Assembly: GCA_965197395.1 (NCBI GenBank)
Contig: CBDANB010000005.1
Coordinates: forward strand, 372,001 to 436,000
Reading direction: 5' to 3'
From: CAZYFH01 sp965197395
GTDB lineage: Bacteria > Acidobacteriota > Vicinamibacteria > Vicinamibacterales > UBA8438
Length of the DNA stretch: 64,000 bases
In this document: in pieces, positions 57,894-64,000 of the stretch
Layout of the letters: each line of letters opens with the position of its first letter
Numbering within the stretch: position 1 is the stretch's first letter
Made by a program: the position numbers and the translations under genes
Notes under the pieces: generated by a model
What the model saw: the letters and a program-made list of their open reading frames with translations, nothing else
Databases searched by the model: none
Told to the model about the DNA's origin: nothing

Positions 57894-58910
57894 ATGAGCT
57901 ATCGACAGCTCCGTCTATTCGCTGTTCCGCTGCTGGCGTTGGTCATTCCGGTCGTGGCAGCAACGACCGTCGCGGGGCAGTCCGCGGCCGACTCGGCCGG
58001 CCGGCACGCGGCCGTCCCGGCCACCCCCTGGGGCGATCCGGATCTGCAGGGCATCTGGCATTCCTCCGGCGCCACACCGATGCAGCGCCCCGACGCGTAT
58101 CAGGGGAGAGAGACCCTCAGCGACGAGGAAGTGGCCCAGATTCGCGGCCAAACCGAGGCCCGCAACGATGAGCTCGCACGTGCACAGGCCCAGCGAACCC
58201 AGGCCGGTGGCAACATCGGCGCCTACAACAACTTCTGGATGGAGCGGGGCGCACGCTCGAACCGGACGTCGATGCTGGTCGATCCGGCCGACGGCCGGTT
58301 TCCGCCGTTGACCCCTGCGGGACAGAAGGCGCGGATCAGCCAGCCGCGTGGCGACGACACATGGGAGGACCGGCACATCTGGGAGCGGTGCGTGACGCGC
58401 GGCGGGATGCCGAACGCGATGTTCCCGCGCTCCTACAACAACAACATGCAGGTCTTCCAGACGCCCGGATGGGTCGTCATGTTGATCGAGCAGGTGCACG
58501 AGGTGCGCGTCGTCCCGCTGGACGGTCGCGGGTCGGTCTCGCCGAACATCGGCCAGTGGAACGGCATCTCGCGCGGGTACTTTGAGGGCGACACGCTGGT
58601 GGTGGAGACGACGCACCTCGATCACCGCGTGAGCGCGCTCCAGCCGTGGTCGGCCTTCAACTCCTACGACGGCTCGGGCGAGGACATGAAGCTCGTCGAG
58701 CGGTTCACGCGCACCGGCCCCGACTCGCTCGAATACGAGGTCGAGGTCCACGACCCGCAGATGTACACACGTCCGTGGACGGTGGCCTATCCCTTCACGG
58801 CATTGAACGACGTGATGTATGAGTACGCCTGCCACGAGGGCAACGAGGGGATGATCGGCATTCTCACCGGTGGGCGCGCCGACGACGCCGCCGAGGCGGC
58901 GTCCCGCTAG
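57894..58910 (+). CDS. CHEGN-family secreted protein, paralog 8
   Basis: From the ATG at 57894, with AGGGAGG spaced correctly (a closer ATG at 57888 is too near the site), the product is 338 residues. The signal peptide ends TTVAGQ. Landmarks are ATPWGDPDLQGIWHSSGATP, MQRPDAYQGRETLSDEEV, YNNFWMERG, RTSMLVDPADGRFPPLTP, WERCVTRGGMP (first conserved Cys), MQVFQTPGWVVMLIEQVHEV, GYFEGDTLVVETTHL, LVERFTRTGPDSLEYEVEV and MYEYACHEGNEGMIGILTGG (second conserved Cys, with Glu for the usual Tyr after CHEGN). It forms the last gene of the ankyrin-DUF1592-DUF1552 cluster. Confidence 0.85.
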   Translation: MSYRQLRLFAVPLLALVIPVVAATTVAGQSAADSAGRHAAVPATPWGDPDLQGIWHSSGATPMQRPDAYQGRETLSDEEVAQIRGQTEARNDELARAQAQRTQAGGNIGAYNNFWMERGARSNRTSMLVDPADGRFPPLTPAGQKARISQPRGDDTWEDRHIWERCVTRGGMPNAMFPRSYNNNMQVFQTPGWVVMLIEQVHEVRVVPLDGRGSVSPNIGQWNGISRGYFEGDTLVVETTHLDHRVSALQPWSAFNSYDGSGEDMKLVERFTRTGPDSLEYEVEVHDPQMYTRPWTVAYPFTALNDVMYEYACHEGNEGMIGILTGGRADDAAEAASR

Positions 58911-58932
58911 AGGAAGATCCGGCGCGCTGTAC

Positions 58933-58974
58933 GTAGCGCAGGCCTGCCAGGCGAGGCTGAAGCCTCGCCCTGCA
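58933..58974. repeat. Degenerate two-hairpin repeat, copy 7
   Basis: GTAGCGC is followed by AGGCCTGCCAGGCGAGGCTG. The first hairpin has lost one arm by a small deletion, while the second (GCGAGGCTGAAGCCTCGC) is intact. It lies in the 79-bp gap between two convergent genes. Confidence 0.7.
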
Positions 58975-58989
58975 CCGGAACCGGAGCCG

Positions 58990-60966
58990 TTACGGCAGCC
59001 GCAACGCGATCAGCTCCGGTACGTCGCCGCCAATCGTCAGCGCGATGAACTGCCTCCCGCCGTCGAGGTAGGTCATCGGCGTGCCGATCGCGCCCGCCGG
59101 GAGGTCGACCGAACCGACGATCTCGCCGCTCGCCTTGTCCCGTGCGACGAGCCTGGGCCCCCTATCGGACCCGCCCGCTGACAGTGCGCTGATCAGCAGC
59201 GTCTTAGTCAGCAGTGGTCCGGCGTGTCCCTCGCCGCCCAGCGGCGGCAGATCGAGGTCGCGCAGCCGCGGGTGGTTGCGATACCGGTCGCCGTCGCCGT
59301 TCGGCTGCATCCAGGCGTGCTCCCCCTCGTTGAGATCGATGGCCGTCATCCGCGAGTACGGCGGCTTGAGCAGCGGCAGCCCCTGCGGCATCAGCGGCTG
59401 CGTGCCGCTGTCGAAGTCGGCCTGGGTGAAGCGCAAGTTGCCACCTTCGCGGGGGTCGGGTGTGTAGTACTTGAGCACCGAGAAGCGATTCTCGGAGGGC
59501 ACATAGAGGATGCCCGTCTCGGGGTCGACAGCCGCACCGCTCCAGCTCGCGCCGCCGGCGATGTGCGGTCGCTGGATCGTCCCCTGCAAGCCGCCTTCCA
59601 CGCTCAGCATCGGCGGCGTGAAGAGCGGGCCGAGCCGGAAGTCCTTCACCGCCTCGACGGCGAGCGCGCGGATCTCTGGTGTGAAGTCGACCAGGTCATC
59701 GATGCTGATCCCCTGATACTCGAACGGCGGCGGCTTGGTCGGAAACGGCTGCGTGAGCGAGAGCACCTCGCCTTCCAGGTCGGTGTCGGTCTCGACCGGG
59801 CGCTCCTCGATCGGCCACACCGGGTCGCCAGTCACGCGGTCGAAGACGTAGGTGAAGCCCTGCTTACTCACCTGCGCGATCGCCTTGATCCGCCTTCCGT
59901 CGACCGTGATGTCGATCAGGTTCGGCGCGGCCGGGAAGTCGTAGTCCCAGACTCCGTGATGCACCGCCTGGAAGTGCCACATCCGCTGGCCCGTTTCGAT
60001 GTCGACGGCCACGAGGCTCTCGGCGAAGAGGTTGTCACCCGGTCGGTGCCCGCCGTAGTAGTCGCTGGTGGGTGTGCCCGTTGGGAGGAACAGATAGCCG
60101 GTCTCGGGGTCGGCGCTCATCGGCGGCCAGACGTTGACGTTGCCCGAATAGCGCCACGATTCGTTCAGCCAGGTGTCCGCGCCGAAGTCGTCCGCCTGCG
60201 GCACCGTGCGAAAGATCCACCGGGTATCGCCGGTGCGAGCGTCGATGCCCTTTAGCCAGCCGGGCGGGGCTTCCTTGCGGACGACGAAGTCGGAGATGAT
60301 CGTCGGGGCGACGACAATGTCGCGGAGGACGACCGGCGGTGACTTGACGCCGAGCAGGTTCCGCCCCTGGTAGTTCGTGTCGCCACGCGTGGCTCGCGGG
60401 ATGCCCTCGGTGAGATCGACCCGACCGTTGTCCCCGAAGTCGTGCGGGGGCTCGCCCGTCTTGGCGTCGACGGCGTGCAGATAGCCCTCGCTGGTTCCCC
60501 AGAAGATCCGCTCGTCCCGTCCATCGGTCCAGTAGGCGAGGCCACGTGACCCGTAGCCGTGCGTCGGCTGCCCACCTTCATACACCTCGGGGTCGTACAC
60601 CCAGAGCGCCTCGCCCGTCGCGGCGTCGATCGCCGCAGCTTGATACATGGCGGTCGAGATATAGAGCGTGCCGCCGACCATGAGCGGGGTCGCCTGCAGC
60701 CCCCTGATGGAGACCCCCGTTCGCTCGTCTTGCAGCGCCCCGAGGTCGATCGCGCCGTCCGGCGACTGCCAGCGCCACGCGAACCGGAGCTCGTCGAAGT
60801 TCGACGCGTCGATCTGGTCGAGCGGTGAGTATTTCGTGCCGCCCTGGTCGCCGCCGTAGGCCCGCCATTCGCCGTCGGCGGCGCCGTATTGGGCCGATGC
60901 CGGGTTGGGCGGCAGAACCAGCACACACCCGGCCGCACAGGCGAGCAGGGAGGTCGACAGTCTCAT
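58990..60966 (-). CDS. PQQ-dependent dehydrogenase (quinoprotein)
   Basis: The 658-residue product has a signal peptide ending NPASAQ. It shows EWRAYGGDQGGTKYSPLDQI, ATGEALWVYDPEVYEGGQPT, FRTVPQADDFGADTWLNESW, YYGGHRPGDNLFAESLVAVD, VHHGVWDYDFPAAPNLIDIT at the active-site blade and HIAGGASWSGAAVDPETGIL, then GGSDRGPRLVARDKASGEIV. This is the subgroup also seen at 25543 and 44800. AAGGAG precedes the ATG at 60966. No heme. It is convergent with the CHEGN gene at 57894 and divergent from the quinoprotein gene at 61168. Confidence 0.8.
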   Translation of the reverse strand: MRLSTSLLACAAGCVLVLPPNPASAQYGAADGEWRAYGGDQGGTKYSPLDQIDASNFDELRFAWRWQSPDGAIDLGALQDERTGVSIRGLQATPLMVGGTLYISTAMYQAAAIDAATGEALWVYDPEVYEGGQPTHGYGSRGLAYWTDGRDERIFWGTSEGYLHAVDAKTGEPPHDFGDNGRVDLTEGIPRATRGDTNYQGRNLLGVKSPPVVLRDIVVAPTIISDFVVRKEAPPGWLKGIDARTGDTRWIFRTVPQADDFGADTWLNESWRYSGNVNVWPPMSADPETGYLFLPTGTPTSDYYGGHRPGDNLFAESLVAVDIETGQRMWHFQAVHHGVWDYDFPAAPNLIDITVDGRRIKAIAQVSKQGFTYVFDRVTGDPVWPIEERPVETDTDLEGEVLSLTQPFPTKPPPFEYQGISIDDLVDFTPEIRALAVEAVKDFRLGPLFTPPMLSVEGGLQGTIQRPHIAGGASWSGAAVDPETGILYVPSENRFSVLKYYTPDPREGGNLRFTQADFDSGTQPLMPQGLPLLKPPYSRMTAIDLNEGEHAWMQPNGDGDRYRNHPRLRDLDLPPLGGEGHAGPLLTKTLLISALSAGGSDRGPRLVARDKASGEIVGSVDLPAGAIGTPMTYLDGGRQFIALTIGGDVPELIALRLP

Positions 60967-61013
60967 CGTGTTCTCCTTGCCGCCGACGCTCGCTCGGGCG
61001 GCGTTCGTAGCAC

Positions 61014-61062
61014 GTAGGGCGTGGCTTCAGCCCCGCCTCGCAGGCCTGAAGGCCTGCGCTAC
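61014..61062. repeat. Two-hairpin palindromic repeat, copy 8
   Basis: This is a 49-bp unit with outer arms GTAGGGC/TGCGCTAC and hairpins GTGGCTTCAGCC (imperfect) and GCAGGCCTGAAGGCCTGC. It has the same orientation as copy 1 and lies between two divergent quinoprotein genes. Confidence 0.8.
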
Positions 61063-61167
61063 GGATGCGCCTCACGTTGGCCTGCGCCTAGATAATAGCG
61101 CGCGTTCGGGCAACGGCGTCGCCCGCGCTCGACATATCATGGCCGACACGCGAGACGAGGAGCGCTG

Positions 61168-62847
61168 ATGTCACACTCCCGACCCCGTACCGTGCCGCCT
61201 GCGTTCCTTCTGGCTGTTCTGCTGGCGGGACCGGGCATGGCGCAAACGACCGACGAGCTCGTCAACGACGCGACCACCCCGGAGACCGTCATCACCCAGA
61301 GCATGGGGTACGACCGAACGAGCTACAGCCCGCTTGCACACATCAACAGGTCGAACGTCGCGCGTCTGGTCCCCATCTGGAACTCGAGCCTGATGAACGA
61401 GTCGGGCGAGCTGGCGGCGCCGGTGGTCTACGACGGGGTGATGTATGTGATCAACGGTCGGTGGACGTTCGCGATCGACGTGGCGACCGGCCGGCAGATC
61501 TGGCGCACGCCGGTGGAGCTCGAACCGGAGACACGGCGCGCGCCGTTTAATCGCGGCGCCCCGACGATTTATGACGGCAAGGTGTTTCGCGTGACCCTCG
61601 ACAATCACCTGCTCGCCCTCGATATGCAGACCGGCGAAGAGCTGTGGAACCAGCGGTTCGCCGACAAGGCTGAGGGCTACTACGCGACGGGCGCGCCGAT
61701 CGTGGCCAACGGCGTGCTGATTTCAGGGATGTCGGGCGGTGAGTCGACGACGCGTGGGTTCCTCGACGGTTGGGATCCGGACACCGGCACGAAGTTGTGG
61801 CGCCGACACACGATCCCCGCCCCGGGCGAGCCGGGGTCCGAGACGTGGCCCGCCGACAGCGATGCCTGGCGGTATGGCGGCGGGCCGACGTGGCGCTCGG
61901 GGTCCTACGACCCCGAGCTCGACCTCGTCTACTGGGGCACGGGAAACGCCGAGCCCTACGACCCGGCGCCACGCGGCGCGCTGGACAGCTTGTATACCTC
62001 GAGTGTGCTCGCGATCAGGCCGACGACCGGCGACATCGCCTGCTATTACCAGTACACGCCGAACGACGTGTATGACGTGGACGGGACGGATGAGCATGTC
62101 CTGGCTGATATCGAGGTCGATGGCCAGCCGCGCAAGGTGATGATCCAGGCCAACAAGAACGGGTTTCTGTATGTGCTGGACCGGACCGACTGCAGCCTGA
62201 TTGCCGCGCACCCGTACGTCTTCGTCAACTGGGCGACCCGTATCGATCTCGGCACCGGTCGACCGGTCCTGACCGACCTCTACCGCGACTTCCTCGCCGG
62301 CGAGGAGGTGCATATCTTTCCGTCGCGGGGCACGAACGCCGTGCCGATCGCCTTCAACCCGAGCAGCGGTCTCGTCTACGTCAACGCGTGGCACGTCCCG
62401 CGTATCCAGCAGCTTGCGCCGCCGACGGACGAGGAACAGGTCATCGGCGGAAACTCCACGGGCGTCAACAACCGGTTCCCGGACGTCGAGCCGGGCGATC
62501 TGCTCGGGCATTTCGTGGCGATGGATCCGCTGACCGGCGAGAAGCAATGGGAGGTCCCGTTGACCGACTTCCCGAGCGCCGCGGGGATGCTGGCGACCGG
62601 TGGGGGGCTGGTGTTCACCGGCAAGCTGACCGGGGAATTCGTGGCACTCGATGAGGCGACCGGGGAGACACTGTGGCAGTTTCAAACCGGGTCGAGCATC
62701 AACGCGACCGCGATCACCTACACTCACGACGGCCGCCAGTATGTGAGCGTCGCGTCCGGCCTCGGAGGGTTTCTCGCGAACCGCTACGCGGCGGGCAAGG
62801 TCCCCGCGGGCGGATCGGTGTGGACGTTCGCCTTGATGTCCGACTAG
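61168..62847 (+). CDS. PQQ-dependent alcohol dehydrogenase-like quinoprotein
   Basis: The 559-residue product has signal peptide FLLAVLLAGPGMAQ. Alcohol-dehydrogenase-type landmarks are SMGYDRTSYSPLAHINRSNV, GRQIWRTPVELEPETRRAPF, RHTIPAPGEPGSETWPADSD, LDLVYWGTGNAEPYDP (the blade preceding the active site), 'Y-D-V-D-G-T-D-E' supplying the catalytic Asp region, and GGLVFTGKLTGEFVALDEAT. The W-G-T-G-N-A segment with the following 'Y-D-V-D' is closest to XoxF/MxaF-like enzymes, but the vicinal cysteines are absent. Lanthanide or calcium preference cannot be decided with confidence. The LamG lipoprotein gene follows 51 bp downstream. Confidence 0.8.
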   Translation: MSHSRPRTVPPAFLLAVLLAGPGMAQTTDELVNDATTPETVITQSMGYDRTSYSPLAHINRSNVARLVPIWNSSLMNESGELAAPVVYDGVMYVINGRWTFAIDVATGRQIWRTPVELEPETRRAPFNRGAPTIYDGKVFRVTLDNHLLALDMQTGEELWNQRFADKAEGYYATGAPIVANGVLISGMSGGESTTRGFLDGWDPDTGTKLWRRHTIPAPGEPGSETWPADSDAWRYGGGPTWRSGSYDPELDLVYWGTGNAEPYDPAPRGALDSLYTSSVLAIRPTTGDIACYYQYTPNDVYDVDGTDEHVLADIEVDGQPRKVMIQANKNGFLYVLDRTDCSLIAAHPYVFVNWATRIDLGTGRPVLTDLYRDFLAGEEVHIFPSRGTNAVPIAFNPSSGLVYVNAWHVPRIQQLAPPTDEEQVIGGNSTGVNNRFPDVEPGDLLGHFVAMDPLTGEKQWEVPLTDFPSAAGMLATGGGLVFTGKLTGEFVALDEATGETLWQFQTGSSINATAITYTHDGRQYVSVASGLGGFLANRYAAGKVPAGGSVWTFALMSD

Positions 62848-62898
62848 CCTCAACAAAACCCTCGCCCGGAGCTGAGCATCGAATCCAGGAGCTTCGAC

Positions 62899-63831
62899 AT
62901 GGGAATACCTCTCCGCAGATCGCACGCGGTGGCGTCGGCGGTTCTGCTGCTCGTGGTCGTTCTCGGCGGTTGCTCCGGAGGGGCGGAACCGGAGTCCAGG
63001 ATGGCCGGCTCGTCGACTGAAGCACCGGTCGACGCCACGGCCGATCTCAGCTCAGGGCTGACGTTCCATGCGTCGTTCGACGACGGCATCGATGCGGATT
63101 GGGCGTTGGGTGACCAGCAGATCTACACGGCTCCGTCGTATGACGAACAAGATCAGGCAGTTCCCGGGATTGGCAACCCGTCGGTCGACGTGGCCGACGG
63201 GATGGGGCGCTTTGGCCACGCGCTGCGGTTCAGCGCCCGCAACCGGCACGCCATCTTCTACAAGTCAGCAGGGAACGTCGCGTATTCTCCGGCAGACTGG
63301 AGCGGGACGGTGTCGTTCTGGCTGAGCTTGGACCCGGCGGTGGATCTGGAGCCCGGCTTCTGCGACCCGATTCAGATCACCGACGCGGCGTACAACGACG
63401 CGGCGATCTGGGTCGACTTCACGGCGGAGAACCCACGGCAGTTCCGGCTCGGGGTGTTCGGGGACCTGGAGGTGTGGAATCCCGACGGTCTATCGCCCGA
63501 CGCGCATCCAGGGTTCTCGGATCGTCTGGTGATCGTCGACGCACCACCTTTCGCGACCGGGCAATGGACGCACGTGGTCATCACCTACGCCGGCCTCAAC
63601 ACCGAAAGCGGTGGCGTAGCGAATCTCTATCTTGACGGGGAACGGCTGCTGCACGCCAGCGACGGCATCGACGAGCCGTTCACCTGGGATCCCGGCCGAG
63701 CCGCCATTCGGCTGGGCGTCAACTACGTCGGGTTGTATGACGACCTGTCGCTGTTTAACCGCGCCCTCACCGCGCAGGAAGTACGCGCGCTGCACGTTCT
63801 CGACGGCGGCGTCGCCGCGCTGCGCCAATAG
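62899..63831 (+). CDS. LamG/concanavalin-A-like lipoprotein
   Basis: The 310-residue product has a lipobox GGCS (VVLGGCSGGAEPE). After a linker it forms one LamG-like jelly roll: LTFHASFDDGIDADWA, MGRFGHALRFSARNRHAIFY, WSGTVSFWLSLDPAVD, GQWTHVVITYAGLN, VANLYLDGERLLHASDG and GLYDDLSLFNRALTAQEVRA. These domains bind carbohydrate or protein ligands. The single domain and lipid anchor suggest a periplasmic or outer-membrane receptor component. It immediately precedes the start of a probable TonB-type receptor gene, two bases after its own stop, and may supply ligand to it. Confidence 0.85.
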   Translation: MGIPLRRSHAVASAVLLLVVVLGGCSGGAEPESRMAGSSTEAPVDATADLSSGLTFHASFDDGIDADWALGDQQIYTAPSYDEQDQAVPGIGNPSVDVADGMGRFGHALRFSARNRHAIFYKSAGNVAYSPADWSGTVSFWLSLDPAVDLEPGFCDPIQITDAAYNDAAIWVDFTAENPRQFRLGVFGDLEVWNPDGLSPDAHPGFSDRLVIVDAPPFATGQWTHVVITYAGLNTESGGVANLYLDGERLLHASDGIDEPFTWDPGRAAIRLGVNYVGLYDDLSLFNRALTAQEVRALHVLDGGVAALRQ

Positions 63832-63832
63832 C

Positions 63833-64000
63833 GTGCTCTGCAGCGTGGGCCTCACACGCCTGCTCTTGATCGGGGGCCTGCTTGCGTGGTCGTCGCTCGC
63901 CGCGGCCCAGGTAACGACCACGGTCACGGGCGTGGTGATCGACGGCGCCACGGCGGAACCCATCCCGGACGTTCGTGTCGAAAGCCAGCAGGGGGCGGTC
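63833..64000 (+). CDS. Start of outer-membrane receptor or carboxypeptidase-regulatory-domain protein (partial)
   Basis: A GTG at 63833 opens a 56-codon frame running to the window edge. It has a signal peptide (LTRLLLIGGLLAWSSLAAAQ) followed by VTTTVTGVVIDGATAEPIPD and VRVESQQGAV, the beginning of a carboxypeptidase-regulatory-like/TonB-receptor plug-adjacent domain ('V-T-G-x-V-x-D-x-x-T-x-x-P-I-x-x-V-x-V'). Large acidobacterial TonB-dependent receptors start this way. An internal GTG at 63845 is an alternative start. It is almost contiguous with the LamG lipoprotein gene. Confidence 0.6.
   Translation, partial: MLCSVGLTRLLLIGGLLAWSSLAAAQVTTTVTGVVIDGATAEPIPDVRVESQQGAV

Overview
The window is GC-rich (roughly two thirds G+C by eye), densely coding, and carries Shine-Dalgarno-led genes on both strands. 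The mix of secreted PQQ-type beta-propeller proteins, Ser/Thr kinases fused to TolB-like propellers, DUF1592/DUF1552-type proteins, PadR plus membrane-protein pairs and two-hairpin palindromic repeats suggests an Acidobacteriota chromosome, most likely class Vicinamibacteria. This placement is inferred from gene content. No rRNA, tRNA, CRISPR array or prophage was seen.

Layout. 1-140: end of an IS630-like element abutting a propeller gene. 138-8085: two propeller genes, two members of a recurring secreted family (here the 'CHEGN family', from its C-terminal motif) plus a fragment of a third, and VOC, carboxymuconolactone-decarboxylase-like and metalloprotease-like genes. 8156-17179: Tat-exported BKACE-like enzyme, quinoprotein dehydrogenase, amidohydrolase lipoprotein, a PEP-synthase-like enzyme with rifampin-phosphotransferase architecture, a JmjC oxygenase and two small exported proteins. 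17331-31472: CHEGN genes, a serine hydrolase, a uvrA-like gene broken by a ~350-bp insertion element, a cytochrome-c/propeller protein and two quinoproteins, one fused to a cupredoxin. 31580-40133: deletion pseudogene, PadR regulator pair, frameshifted kinase, SWIM and SNF2 genes. 40390-48545: two CHEGN genes, an NHL lipoprotein, relics of a hydrolase and a P450, a quinoprotein and a DASS transporter. 48722-52239: VapBC-like pair and an intact kinase. 52421-64000: ankyrin/DUF1592/DUF1552/CHEGN cluster, two quinoproteins, a LamG lipoprotein and the start of an outer-membrane receptor-like gene.

How it fits together. Most products carry signal peptides, lipoboxes or Tat signals, so the region looks like a periplasmic or envelope oxidation and binding repertoire. 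CHEGN genes (eight full copies, two fragments) sit beside or translationally coupled to propeller genes. Relics such as the coupled tail at 30376 and the pseudogenes at 6089, 31580 and 44231-44752 show that the modules have been duplicated, shuffled and lost. Mobile palindromes occur between genes and, in frame, inside both kinases. The substrate of the dehydrogenases and the function of the CHEGN family cannot be read from the sequence.
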